Source: Duganella fentianensis (lineage in GTDB: Bacteria; Pseudomonadota; Gammaproteobacteria; Burkholderiales; Burkholderiaceae_D). Taken from it: DNA of 64,000 nucleotides. The stretch covers positions 558,001-622,000 of the forward strand of contig NZ_WWCL01000004.1 in the NCBI RefSeq assembly GCF_009857835.1, given 5' to 3'. A model generated the notes under the pieces. It saw nothing but the letters and a program-made list of their open reading frames with translations, did no database searches and was not told the origin of the DNA. Positions 8,561 through 17,224 of the stretch are shown one piece after another (position 1 is the first letter of the stretch; each line of letters starts with the position of its first letter). Both the position numbers and the translations under genes were made by a program.

Positions 8561-8623
8561 CACTATAGTGCACAAAGTGGCGGCGCGTTTGTGTGGTCGC
8601 AAATTCTGCCGCCAGCTATAGTG
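8561..8623. repeat. Nested inverted repeats in the promoter region
   Basis: An outer inverted pair CACTATAG (8561-8568) / CTATAGTG (8616-8623) encloses an inner pair TGGCGGC (8578-8584) / GCCGCCA (8608-8614). Together they can form a long interrupted hairpin upstream of the small minus-strand gene. Confidence 0.5.
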
Positions 8624-8653
8624 TATCGTACCATTTCTTTGATGCAATGAGTA

Positions 8654-8872
8654 TTAGTTACCTTGCACATCGATACGCACGTCACCGATGGTCACGTACT
8701 GGCCAGCGCGGATCTTGGCGGTCTTGCGCAGTTCCTGCTTGCCATCGACCTTGACGCTGCCACCGGCAACCAGCATTTTGCCGGCGCCACCGCTGTCGCA
8801 CAGGCCCACCAGTTTCAATAACTGATTCAATTCAACAAATTCGCCACTCAATTCAAAACTAACTTTCTGCAT
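8654..8872 (-). CDS. YbcJ-like S4-domain RNA-binding protein
   Basis: 72-residue stand-alone S4 domain. The pattern LNQLLKLVGLCDSGGAGKMLVAGG, then a VKVDGKQELRKTAKI segment, is that of the YbcJ family of small RNA-binding proteins. The S4 fold binds structured RNA, usually rRNA or tRNA. The start has an AGAGGA ribosome-binding sequence. It is separated from the next minus-strand gene by 144 bases, so they may be independent. Target RNA unknown. Confidence 0.85.
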   Translation of the reverse strand: MQKVSFELSGEFVELNQLLKLVGLCDSGGAGKMLVAGGSVKVDGKQELRKTAKIRAGQYVTIGDVRIDVQGN

Positions 8873-9050
8873 ATTATCCTCTGTTGCTATGATGGGAACA
8901 TCAGGCGTTCCGCTCGCCGGACTGGCGCATGGGTGGCAGTGTACTCTATATGCCCGAGGTTGCTGTCTAGAAAAGCATTGGCTATGCTGTAATCAGGGGA
9001 AAGCTCAAGCCGGTGAAGCGCAGGCGGACCCGGCCGGAAGGAGGTGCATC

Positions 9051-9857
9051 ATGCGTCACGCAATTGTTTGCCTGATCACCGGCGGCTTGTTGCTGGCGGT
9101 GCTACCGGCCGCTGCCGTCGGCCAGAGCGTCAGCGATAGCGTGCTGGGCGCCAGCACCGCGCGGCTGCAACTGGGCAGCCTGCCGGCACCGCTGGCACCG
9201 CTCGATCCGCTAGGCCCGACGCTGAATGCACCGGGTCAGCGCTTTCTGACCAGTGCCGAATTCGAACGCAAGCTTGGTGCCGCCGTCGGCATCGTCAGCA
9301 TCGGCGTGCTGCGCGAAGCGGCCAGCGTTACCGGCCCGCAGCAGAGTCCGGCGCTAGCCATGTACACCCGTCCCAGCACCAGCTTTACGGCCGCCACCCT
9401 GGGCTATGCGCTGACACCGCACAGCGCGGTCACTGCCATGGTCTCGGCCGCCCGCACGGAAGGGCTGGGCGCGCCGGATAGTCTGCTGGCGCAAGTCTCC
9501 TCGGTACGTACGCTGGCCTACAGCCTGTCGTGGGCGCGGCGCGAATGGCTGTCATCGGGCGACAGCCTGTCGCTCACGCTGTCCGTGCCGGCGCGGGTGC
9601 GCAGCGGCACGCTGACCGGCAGCGGTAATGTGGCGCTCACAGGTGAGCCGGGAGCACTGCCGTATGGCACGGCCATGCTCAATCTGCGCCCCACGGCCAC
9701 CGAACATGATGTGGAGCTGCGCTACACCCTGCGCCCCAACGGCCTGGGCCGGCAGGGCAGGCTGAGTGCCGCCATCATGTGGCGCGTGCATCCCGGCCAT
9801 GATGCGGCGGCCGCGCCGGAATATCTGCTGGGGCTGCGCTACGTGCAGGGTTTCTAG
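9051..9857 (+). CDS. Exported protein with an outer-membrane-barrel-like C-terminal half
   Basis: 268 residues with a signal peptide (LITGGLLLAVLPAAAVGQS) and a mature part rich in alternating β-strand segments. The C-terminal half (TLGYALTPHSAVTAM; SLTLSVPARVRSG; VELRYTLRPNG) resembles the C-terminal barrel region that follows the protease domain in some S8-peptidase autotransporters, and it ends in an aromatic residue as outer-membrane proteins often do. No protease domain is attached. The ATG at 9051 has a GGAAGGAGGTG sequence and is preferred to the in-frame ATG at 8889. Function unknown; barrel assignment is inference. Confidence 0.6.
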   Translation: MRHAIVCLITGGLLLAVLPAAAVGQSVSDSVLGASTARLQLGSLPAPLAPLDPLGPTLNAPGQRFLTSAEFERKLGAAVGIVSIGVLREAASVTGPQQSPALAMYTRPSTSFTAATLGYALTPHSAVTAMVSAARTEGLGAPDSLLAQVSSVRTLAYSLSWARREWLSSGDSLSLTLSVPARVRSGTLTGSGNVALTGEPGALPYGTAMLNLRPTATEHDVELRYTLRPNGLGRQGRLSAAIMWRVHPGHDAAAAPEYLLGLRYVQGF

Positions 9858-9867
9858 CGTCCGCCTG

Positions 9868-11265
9868 CTAGCCATGCGCGCCGGGGCGCGTCATGGCGAG
9901 CGGATCGATCCAGCGGGCAAACTGTTCCGCCGTCACATAGCCCAGCGCCAGCGCGGCCTGCTGCAGCGTGCTGCCTTCGTGCTGGGCTTTCTTGGCGATC
10001 GCGGCTGCCTTGTCGTAGCCGATATGGGGCGTGAGTGCCGTCACCAGCATCAGCGAGCGCTCCATCAGTTCGGCGATGCGTTGCTGCTGCGGCGCGATGC
10101 CGGCGGCGCAATGGTGTTCGAAGCTGTGCATGCCATCGGCCAGCAAGCGCGTACTCTGCAGGAAGTTGTGGGCGATCAGGGGTTTGTAGACATTCAGTTC
10201 GAAATTGCCCGATGCACCACCCATGGTGATGGCCACATCATTACCCATGACCTGACAGCACAGCATGGTCAGCGCCTCGCATTGCGTAGGGTTGACCTTG
10301 CCCGGCATGATGGAGCTGCCCGGTTCGTTTTCGGGGATGCTGAGTTCACCGAGGCCGGAACGGGGGCCGGATGCCATCCAGCGCACATCGTTGGCGATCT
10401 TCATCAAAGCGGTAGCGAGCGTCTTTAGCGCGCCATGTGCGTGCACCAGCGCATCATGACCGGCCAGTGCAGCGAATTTATTTTCCGCCGAGACGAAAGG
10501 CAGGCCTAGCGCGCTGGCCAGCTGGGCAGCGATGCGGTCGGCAAATTCCGCATGGGCATTCAGGCCCGTGCCCACGGCGGTGCCACCCGCTGCCAGCTGC
10601 AGCAAGCCCGGCACGGTCTGGCTGATGGCCTGCGCAGCAAAGTCCAGCTGGGCGACATAGCCGGAAAACTCCTGCCCCAGCGTGAGCGGGGTAGCATCCT
10701 GCAGATGGGTACGGCCTATCTTGACGATGTCGGCAAATGCCTGTGCCTTGGCTGCGAGCGTGGCGCGCAGCTGGCGCAGGGCGGGCAGCACCTGCGTTTC
10801 CAGCGCCACGGCAGCGGCCACATGCATGGCCGTGGGGAAGATGTCGTTGGAGGACTGGCCCAGATTGATGTCATCGTTGGGATGCAGCATACGGCCCGTG
10901 CCGCGGCTGCCGCCCAGCAGTTCGGAAGCCCGGTTGGCCAGCACCTCGTTCATATTCATATTGGTCTGGGTACCGGAACCGGTCTGCCACACGGCCAGCG
11001 GGAATGCGTCGGGATGCTGGCCGGCCAGTACTTCGTCGGCAGCCTGCACGATGGCCTGCGCCTTGTCGGCTGCCAGCAGGCCCAGATCGCGGTTGACGCT
11101 GGCGGCGGCGCGCTTGACACTGGCCAGCGCATGGATCAGTTGCGGCGCCATGCGTTCGCTGGAAATGCGGAAGTGTTCGAGCGAGCGCTGGGTCTGGGCG
11201 CCCCAGAGCTGTGCTGCCGCTACTTCGATCGGGCCAAAGCTGTCGTGTTCGGTGCGGGTATCCAT
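9868..11265 (-). CDS. fumC: Fumarate hydratase class II
   Basis: 465-residue class II fumarase, which interconverts fumarate and malate in the TCA cycle without an iron-sulfur cluster. Clear family motifs are [15 protein letters not shown], the [14 protein letters not shown] stretch and the signature [15 protein letters not shown] at about residues 316-330. Length matches E. coli FumC (467). The ATG at 11265 has an AAAGGA sequence before it; an upstream in-frame ATG at 11301 would add twelve unconserved residues. It converges on the barrel-like gene with only ten bases between. Confidence 0.95.
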   Translation of the reverse strand: MDTRTEHDSFGPIEVAAAQLWGAQTQRSLEHFRISSERMAPQLIHALASVKRAAASVNRDLGLLAADKAQAIVQAADEVLAGQHPDAFPLAVWQTGSGTQTNMNMNEVLANRASELLGGSRGTGRMLHPNDDINLGQSSNDIFPTAMHVAAAVALETQVLPALRQLRATLAAKAQAFADIVKIGRTHLQDATPLTLGQEFSGYVAQLDFAAQAISQTVPGLLQLAAGGTAVGTGLNAHAEFADRIAAQLASALGLPFVSAENKFAALAGHDALVHAHGALKTLATALMKIANDVRWMASGPRSGLGELSIPENEPGSSIMPGKVNPTQCEALTMLCCQVMGNDVAITMGGASGNFELNVYKPLIAHNFLQSTRLLADGMHSFEHHCAAGIAPQQQRIAELMERSLMLVTALTPHIGYDKAAAIAKKAQHEGSTLQQAALALGYVTAEQFARWIDPLAMTRPGAHG

Positions 11266-11419
11266 GGGGGCATCCTTTATAAGGTGGGCAAGCTTGTCCA
11301 TTTGATCATCTGCTCATAGTGTAGCCTAGCCGGGAAAAATTAACCGAGGGCTACAAAACGGGGAAAAATTGCCGTTATAGCTGATACACTTTTAGCATTT
11401 GCGTCCAGTCGCACCCGAC

Positions 11420-12952
11420 ATGCAGCGTTCACCATTCCTGACTTCTATCACCACCATCGCCGGCAGCCTGCTGCTGGCGACGGCTGCCCCTGCAGCCGAG
11501 CTGGGCGATATTGCGGTGCGCTCCTACATCGGTCAGCCACTCTCGGCCGATATCGAACTGGTGCAGGTAGCGCCCGACGAGGCGGCCAGCCTGCAGGTCC
11601 GGCTGGCGCAGGAAAACGTCTACCGGGGCGCCAACATCAGCATGAATCCGGCACTGACCGGCCTGCATATGACGATAGTGCGGCGCGATGGCCGCCAGTA
11701 TCTGCGTGTCAGCACCTCGCGGCCTATCGAAGCGGATTATCTGCACCTGTTCCTCGAACTGAGCGGTGGCGGGCGGCAGGAAGTGCGCGCTGCCACCGTC
11801 TGGTTGCAGGCGGATCCGAATCCGTCGATGCGCACCAGTGCCGTGCCGGCAGCTGCCGTGGGCAGTCCTGCACCGGCACCGCTGCCAGCAGTCGCCGCTG
11901 CCCCGGTCAGCCCGGCCGAACCGGCGCCGGTCCGTTCGCGTGCAGCACCCATGCCGTCGCTGCACGAATCCGAAGTGGGTGTGCCCGGAGGCTTGCGCGC
12001 TAGCGCTGCCGCGGCACCGGTGCGGCGTCCGGCAGCGCCGGCCAGGCCTGCGCCTGCCAGAGCGGCCAGCTCCGGCGAGGCCGCGACCGACGGTGCTTTA
12101 CCGGTGCCCGTGGCGCAAGCGCTGCTGCCTATGCCGAATCTGCCCTTACCGAAAGGCGTCAAGCGCGCCCAGCCACCGGCAGCGTGCGCGGCAGCGCCAG
12201 CGTCTGCGCCAGCGGCGGCCAAGGAATGCGCCGCGTTCGACGCCCATAGCCAGCAATTGAACAGCAAACTGACTGAACTGGAAGGCAAGCTGAAAGTGCT
12301 GCAGGGGGCGCTGGGCGCAGCGCCCGCAGCCAAGGCCAGCGCAGCTGCGCCCGCTGCTACTGCCGACGCCAAGCCGGCAGCAAGCTCGGCAGCGGCATCC
12401 GCCACAGCCAGCGCCTCGGCCAGCGTGGCGTCGTCCGCTCCGGCCAAGCTGGCCAGCAGTGCTGCCGCGCATGCATCCGAACCGGCTGCGGCAGGGGGCG
12501 AAGCGGCCAGCGGCGAACGCTGGGTGCCGCCACCCGGCGTGCAGGGCGAACTGGCCAAGGCCCGTGCTGCGGCAGCGCTGGCCGAAGCCAGCGAGGCGGG
12601 GGCGGCCTCAGCGTCGGCCTCGGCATCCGCATCGGCGGAAGCTGCCGCTAGCGAGGCGGCTTCCGTTCCCATGAAAAAGGTGAAAGTCCTGCCCAAGCTG
12701 AAATACAAGAAAGAGAAGCCGCCGGAACCATCGCCCGGCAGTAGCACTCTGCCTTTGATTGCTGCCGGTGCTGGTGTGGCGGCGCTGGTGCTTGGTCTGG
12801 CCGGCTGGCTGTTCTGGCGTAAGAAGCGGGGCGCACCGCCATTGAAAATCGGACAACTATTCCGCAAGAAGAAAGCTGCCGAGCCGGAAGTGAAGCATGA
12901 GGAAGCGCCGCCGCTGGAAGAAGTGACACCGGAATCGCTGATGCAGCAGTAA
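11420..12952 (+). CDS. FimV-like protein, N-terminal domain only
   Basis: 510 residues. A signal peptide is followed by the FimV N-terminal domain (about 25-130), with the hallmark ELGDIAVRSYIGQPLSADIE. A long Ala/Pro/Ser-rich region follows, with a short helical segment near 275-300. One membrane helix (about 445-465) precedes a very basic then acidic cytoplasmic tail. FimV/HubP proteins organise the cell pole and type IV pili. I see neither a LysM domain nor the usual long cytoplasmic TPR tail, so this is a short variant. The ATG at 11420 is chosen over a TTG at 11399. Confidence 0.75.
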   Translation: MQRSPFLTSITTIAGSLLLATAAPAAELGDIAVRSYIGQPLSADIELVQVAPDEAASLQVRLAQENVYRGANISMNPALTGLHMTIVRRDGRQYLRVSTSRPIEADYLHLFLELSGGGRQEVRAATVWLQADPNPSMRTSAVPAAAVGSPAPAPLPAVAAAPVSPAEPAPVRSRAAPMPSLHESEVGVPGGLRASAAAAPVRRPAAPARPAPARAASSGEAATDGALPVPVAQALLPMPNLPLPKGVKRAQPPAACAAAPASAPAAAKECAAFDAHSQQLNSKLTELEGKLKVLQGALGAAPAAKASAAAPAATADAKPAASSAAASATASASASVASSAPAKLASSAAAHASEPAAAGGEAASGERWVPPPGVQGELAKARAAAALAEASEAGAASASASASASAEAAASEAASVPMKKVKVLPKLKYKKEKPPEPSPGSSTLPLIAAGAGVAALVLGLAGWLFWRKKRGAPPLKIGQLFRKKKAAEPEVKHEEAPPLEEVTPESLMQQ

Positions 12953-12996
12953 GCTGCATGCGCCGGAAGGGGAGTCTGGCGCCATGGCCAGACGAA

Positions 12997-13030
12997 AAAA
13001 AAGCGCTTTACCGAGGTAAAGCGCTTTTTT
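12997..13030. terminator. Bidirectional terminator between the FimV-like gene and fliT
   Basis: AAAAAAGCGCTTTACC and GGTAAAGCGCTTTTTT form a near-perfect stem with a tiny loop. T-runs result on either strand, as expected between two convergent genes. Confidence 0.9.
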
Positions 13031-13047
13031 ATTGGGCGGGTGCCGGA

Positions 13048-13323
13048 TCAGGCAGCCATGCCGGGTATGGTGTTCATCCACGGTTCGGTCACGTCGCGGA
13101 TGGCGCGGTCGTTGGCCAGAATCTGTTTCAGCAGGTCGATTTTGCGCTGGCGCTGGGTGCCGCTCAGGGCAGGAACACCGGTGCTGATGGCGCGGCTTTC
13201 GGCAGCGCAGCGGGTTTCCAGCTTGCTCAGGCCATCCCAGTCACCCATGCGAGCGGCAGCGGCCATGTGATTGGTCATACCGGCAATATTTTCGTACATC
13301 GAGAGGACTTCGCTGGAGGTCAT
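13048..13323 (-). CDS. fliT: FliT-like flagellar export chaperone
   Basis: 91-residue helical protein with the FliT pattern: a start region ENIAGMTNHMAAAARMGDWD, a middle TQRQRKIDLLKQILANDRAI and a final TEPWMN. FliT is the export chaperone for the filament cap protein FliD and, in enterobacteria, also binds FlhD4C2. Here it is an orphan: no fliD or fliS is next to it. A σ28-type promoter lies upstream at 13366-13392. The start is preceded by AGGGTGCG. Family call good, though FliT sequences are divergent. Confidence 0.8.
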   Translation of the reverse strand: MTSSEVLSMYENIAGMTNHMAAAARMGDWDGLSKLETRCAAESRAISTGVPALSGTQRQRKIDLLKQILANDRAIRDVTEPWMNTIPGMAA

Positions 13324-13365
13324 ATTCGCACCCTGGCTGGTTAGGCGGATTACCGCATGTCCTGA

Positions 13366-13392
13366 TTAACGTCGGGGTGGGCGGGAACTTTA
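13366..13392 (-). promoter_or_regulatory. σ28 (FliA)-type promoter of fliT
   Basis: Reading the minus strand, TAAAGTTC (13392-13385, 7 of 8 to consensus) is followed after exactly 11 bases by GACGTTAA (13373-13366, 6 of 8 to GCCGATAA). The fliT ATG lies 43 bases downstream. Confidence 0.75.
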
Positions 13393-13423
13393 GGGTCTTT
13401 TTCAAATATTTTTGAAAAAAAGT

Positions 13424-13460
13424 GAAAAAAAACCGTCCGACGGTGATTCGGACGGTTTTT
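13424..13460 (-). terminator. Rho-independent terminator of the HDOD gene
   Basis: The stem AAAACCGTCCGA / TCGGACGGTTTT, followed on the minus strand by eight T residues, sits 43 bases past the stop of the HDOD gene. Confidence 0.9.
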
Positions 13461-13502
13461 GTTGTTACTTGATTACTGTTTTTGACTGTTTTGCGGCGTT
13501 TT

Positions 13503-14330
13503 TTATTTCACCAGCTCTTCCAGACCCGCCGCAAGTTCATCCGGTGATGGCATTTCGTCTATGAGTACGTCGTCATCGAGCCCCAGTTCTTCGGCCAGAT
13601 CGGTCGGGTAGCAGGCGGCGATTTCCTCGGCACTCAGCTGGGCCTGTTCGACACGGGCGCGCCAGGCGGCCAGCGCGACCACGGCCGCCAGCCGGTTCAG
13701 CTCGCCATTGTGATGCGGTTCGGGGAAAGCGGCGATGGTATCGGCAAAGGTGGAAGGGAATTTCCAGCGCCGCGCCAGTTCCGCGCCCACGTCGGCAAAG
13801 GTGTAGCCGAACGAAGCCTGTTCGGCATCGAGGCGGCGCGCATCGAGCGGGCCGGCCACTTTGTCCAGCGCCATGGCCTGCTCGGCCATGGCCGAGTGGA
13901 TCACCAGCTGGCCGATGCCGTGCATCATGCCGATGGTGAAGGCGAGGTCGGTGTTTTCCTTGGTTTTCTTGGCGATCCATTTGGCCGAGACGGCGGTGTG
14001 CAGGCTGTAGCGCCAGAACTGCTTGAGGTCCAGCCCCGGCACTGTCTTGAAGCCGCTGACCAGCCCCGAGCTGATTACGAGAGTACGGACGGTAACAAAG
14101 CCCAGCATCAGTACGGCATCTTCCACCGTGCCTATGCTGCGCGACACGTGGTAGTAAGCCGAGTTCGCCAGACGCAGTAATTTCGCGCTCAATACAGGAT
14201 CAGTGGACAGCTTTTTGGCGATTTCTTCCGTTGAAACGCTGGCTTTATCGAAACTGCTGATCAGCTCTTCAACCACCTTGGGCGCGGTGGGCAACGCAGT
14301 GGGATTCTGGAACAGTGCATCAAGCTTCAT
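13503..14330 (-). CDS. HDOD-domain signalling protein
   Basis: 275 residues forming a stand-alone HDOD domain: TAPKVVEELISSFDKASVST, then LSTDPVLSAKLLRLANSAYY (about residues 41-60) and an HD-like region with MMHGIGQLVIHSAMAEQ. HDOD proteins resemble HD phosphohydrolases but lack the full metal site; several act in chemotaxis, motility or c-di-GMP signalling. There is no second output domain. A GGAGAAACC ribosome-binding sequence precedes the ATG. The partner is unknown; the neighbouring fliT hints at motility but does not prove it. Confidence 0.85.
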   Translation of the reverse strand: MKLDALFQNPTALPTAPKVVEELISSFDKASVSTEEIAKKLSTDPVLSAKLLRLANSAYYHVSRSIGTVEDAVLMLGFVTVRTLVISSGLVSGFKTVPGLDLKQFWRYSLHTAVSAKWIAKKTKENTDLAFTIGMMHGIGQLVIHSAMAEQAMALDKVAGPLDARRLDAEQASFGYTFADVGAELARRWKFPSTFADTIAAFPEPHHNGELNRLAAVVALAAWRARVEQAQLSAEEIAACYPTDLAEELGLDDDVLIDEMPSPDELAAGLEELVK

Positions 14331-14600
14331 GTTGGTTTCTCCTGTTGAAAGGGCGCGTTGCTGATTACTAACTATATAGCGATTCTCGCCAGTAAAGAAA
14401 CAAATTTGTTACGCCTGCGTATCTTTTCTGCCGAGTCGATTTTCGCCCGCGTACGACTGCTGCGATGCCGCATCGATAGTCTATCCCCGCAGCGTGTGCT
14501 GGCGCACGGAGTACAAGGTTGCGACTGCCTATATTGACGCATATGCACATAGCGCAACGCTGTGTGTACCGTCGTTTCATTGTTGATAGAGGAGTTGACC

Positions 14601-14792
14601 ATGAACAAAGATCAGGTAAAAGGCAAGGCACGCGAAGTGCGTGGCAAGGTCCAGCAGGAAGTCGGCAAGCTGGTGGGTAGCAGCGAGCAGCAGGCCAAAG
14701 GGCTGAGCCAGCAGGCTGCCGGCAAATTGCAAAAAGGGCTGGGCGATGCCAAGGAAGCCGTGAAGGATATCGCCAAAGGCAATCGCAACTAA
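14601..14792 (+). CDS. CsbD-family stress protein
   Basis: 63-residue hydrophilic protein starting MNKDQVKGKAREVRGKVQQ, the typical CsbD repeat start, and continuing with alternating Lys/Gln/Gly helices. CsbD-like proteins are general stress proteins, σB-controlled in Bacillus; the molecular role is unknown. GGAG precedes the ATG. It ends just before a strong palindrome shared with the convergent peptidase gene. Confidence 0.9.
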   Translation: MNKDQVKGKAREVRGKVQQEVGKLVGSSEQQAKGLSQQAAGKLQKGLGDAKEAVKDIAKGNRN

Positions 14793-14807
14793 TTGCGGGC
14801 CCCCATA

Positions 14808-14847
14808 AAGCAACAGCCGCAGGCATGGCTGCCTGCGGCTGTTGCTT
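14808..14847. terminator. Long hairpin between csbD and the S9 peptidase gene
   Basis: An 18-base perfect stem (14808-14825 with 14830-14847, core GCAACAGCCGCAGGCA) and a TGGC loop. The T-run is weak on both strands, but position and stability fit transcription termination between convergent genes. Confidence 0.7.
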
Positions 14848-14872
14848 GTGCTACCGGAACAGCGTCCGGTAG

Positions 14873-17083
14873 TTAATTCGTTTCAGGCTTGAGATTCTTC
14901 TTGAAGAAGGCTTCGATATAGCCGTACACGTGGCGCTGCGGGCCGCGACCGGAGATGCCGTGTTTGGCGCCCGGATAGGTCATCAGCTCGAAGTGCACAT
15001 TGCGCTTGACCAGCGCATCGATCATGCGCGTGGTGTTGGTGAACAGCACGTTGTCATCGGCCATGCCGTGGATCAGCAGCAGTGGCGATTTCAGGCCATC
15101 GAGGTGGGAGTACACGCCGGCCGTGACATAGCCTTGCGGATTCTCTTTAGGCGTGCCCATGAACTGTTCCGTGTAGTGGGTGTCGTACAGCGCCCAGTCC
15201 GTCACTGGTGCAACGGAGACGCCCATGGCGATCTTGTCCGAAGCCTGCGCCAGCAGGCGCAGCGTCATGAAGCCGCCATAGCTCCAGCCGAACACGCCGA
15301 TGCGCTTGGCATCCACATAGCTCTGCTGGCCCAGCCATTCGATACCGGTCAGCTGGTCTTCCACTTCCACTTTGCCCAGATCGTGGTAGTTGGCATCGGT
15401 GAAAGCGCGTTCGCGGCGCGACGAACCACGGTTGTCCAGACGCCAGACGATGAAGCCCTGCTGGGCCATGTACTGGTCGAACAGATTGCCCCAGCGGCGT
15501 GCAACGTGCTGCGAGTGCGGGCCGCCGTAGGTGGACAGGTAGACCGGATACTTCTTCATCACGCTAAAGCCCTCAGGCTTGATCATCGAGTAGTACAGGG
15601 TCTGGCCGTCTTTCGATTTCAGCGTGCCGTATTCGGTTTTCAGGTGGGCATCGAGGTATTTGCCATATGGGTGGCTGGCATTGAGTTCATTGCGCTCCAG
15701 CCAGCTCACCATGCTGCCATCCGGACGGCGGATGCTCACTTGCGGCGGCAGGTCGGGATTCGAATAGGTATCGACAAACACTTCGCCATTGCGCGCAAAG
15801 GCGGCATCGTGCCAGCCGTCGCCCTGCGTCACGCGGGCCGGCTTGCTGGCGCTGCTGCCATCGAGTTTCAGCGCATAGGTCTGGCTGTCCACTACCGCAT
15901 CGCGGTTGGACTGCACGAACACGCGGCCGCTCTTTTCATCCACGGCCAGTACGCGGTCTATGCCCCATTCGCCGCTCGAAATGGCGTGCTGCAGTTTGCC
16001 GCTCATGTCGTACAGATACAGGTGCTTGCGGCCCGTGCGTTCGGACGACCAGATGAAGCGGTCGCCGGACAGGAAGCGCAGGTCGTCGAAGATGCTGACC
16101 CAGGTCGGCGAAGTCTCGGTCACCAGCACGCGCTGCGCCAGCGTGGCGGCATCGACGGCGATCAGTTCAAGCTTCTTCTGGTCGCGGCTCTGGCGCTGGA
16201 ACAGCAGGGCCTTGGCGTTGCCGCTCCAGTCGGCACGTACCAGATAGATGTCGGGATTGCTGCCCAGATCGACGTTGCGGATTTCGCCCGTGACTGGCGA
16301 AACGATGTGCAGGCTGACCAGCGCATTCGGATCGCCGGCAGCAGGGTAGCGCTGCTCGACCACGTCGGTGCGGTCGGCAAAGATTTCGAAACGGCGTGCC
16401 ACGGGTACTGGTGCTTCGTCATAGCGCTTGTAGGCGATGGCGCTATCGTCCGGGGCCCAGTAGTAGCCACTGGTCTGGCCCATTTCTTCCTGCGCCACGA
16501 ATTCGGCTTCGCCGTTATGCACGGTGTCCTTGCCATCGGTGGTCAGCTGCTTTTCCTTGCCCGTGCTCAGATCGATCACATACAGGTTCTGGTCGCGCAC
16601 GAAGGAAACGTAGCGGCCTTTCGGCGAAATTTTCGGATCGAGCACATTGCCACTGGCGACCATGCGCGCTGCATCGGGCTTGCTGGCATCGATCAGATAC
16701 AGGTTGCCGGCTATCGGCACCAGCAGCTGCTTGCCGTCAGGCGACCAGCTGTAGCTGAGGATGCCTTTCAGGCTGGCCGTGCGCTCGCGTTCGCGGCGGG
16801 CTTTTTCGGCAGCCGACAGGTTCTCGTCCGGCACCAGTATTTTGGAATCGACCAGACGGTGGGTGGACTTGTCCTTGAGGTTGAATTCCCACAGGTCGAG
16901 CTGGAACTGGTTGTCTTCGCGGCCGCGCAGGAAAGTCACGCGGGCGCCGTCGGGCGACACTTTCAGGCTGCGCACACCGGGGCCGCTCAGCGACGGGTCG
17001 GAATGCAGTCGGTCTAGCGTGAGTTTTTCAGCAGAAGCCTGGGCTCCGGTCAGGAGTGCCAGAAAACAGAGTATGAAGCGCAT
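14873..17083 (-). CDS. Dipeptidyl peptidase IV (S9B prolyl peptidase), exported
   Basis: 736-residue S9B-family serine peptidase that removes Xaa-Pro or Xaa-Ala dipeptides from peptide N-termini. It begins with a signal peptide (MRFILCFLALLTGAQASA), continues with a β-propeller carrying the DPP IV glutamate motif EFVAQEEMGQT, and ends with an α/β-hydrolase domain. Nucleophile Ser601 lies in GWSYGGFM, the catalytic Asp in HGMADDNVLF and the His in GAKHGISG. Length matches bacterial DPP IV. It is likely periplasmic and serves peptide nutrition. No operon partner is evident. Confidence 0.92.
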   Translation of the reverse strand: MRFILCFLALLTGAQASAEKLTLDRLHSDPSLSGPGVRSLKVSPDGARVTFLRGREDNQFQLDLWEFNLKDKSTHRLVDSKILVPDENLSAAEKARRERERTASLKGILSYSWSPDGKQLLVPIAGNLYLIDASKPDAARMVASGNVLDPKISPKGRYVSFVRDQNLYVIDLSTGKEKQLTTDGKDTVHNGEAEFVAQEEMGQTSGYYWAPDDSAIAYKRYDEAPVPVARRFEIFADRTDVVEQRYPAAGDPNALVSLHIVSPVTGEIRNVDLGSNPDIYLVRADWSGNAKALLFQRQSRDQKKLELIAVDAATLAQRVLVTETSPTWVSIFDDLRFLSGDRFIWSSERTGRKHLYLYDMSGKLQHAISSGEWGIDRVLAVDEKSGRVFVQSNRDAVVDSQTYALKLDGSSASKPARVTQGDGWHDAAFARNGEVFVDTYSNPDLPPQVSIRRPDGSMVSWLERNELNASHPYGKYLDAHLKTEYGTLKSKDGQTLYYSMIKPEGFSVMKKYPVYLSTYGGPHSQHVARRWGNLFDQYMAQQGFIVWRLDNRGSSRRERAFTDANYHDLGKVEVEDQLTGIEWLGQQSYVDAKRIGVFGWSYGGFMTLRLLAQASDKIAMGVSVAPVTDWALYDTHYTEQFMGTPKENPQGYVTAGVYSHLDGLKSPLLLIHGMADDNVLFTNTTRMIDALVKRNVHFELMTYPGAKHGISGRGPQRHVYGYIEAFFKKNLKPETN

Positions 17084-17224
17084 GGCGGGAAATAGTCTCA
17101 GGTTGACGGAATCCGAGACGATACCAGAGCGGGACTGTCATGGCGAGATGGCAATGTTCTGAATCTACGGGCGAAAACCGTTTTTCCTTCGGCGTCCGGT
17201 ATGCGGATTTCGCCCCCTGTGCGG

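Noticed and set aside
12974..12993. Hairpin GTCTGGC/GCCAGAC after the FimV-like gene as a second terminator
   Set aside because: It is followed by A residues, not T, and a true bidirectional terminator lies directly beside it.
14930..17017. 695-codon plus-strand frame opposite the dipeptidyl peptidase gene
   Set aside because: No family features and fully covered by a peptidase with an intact catalytic triad.
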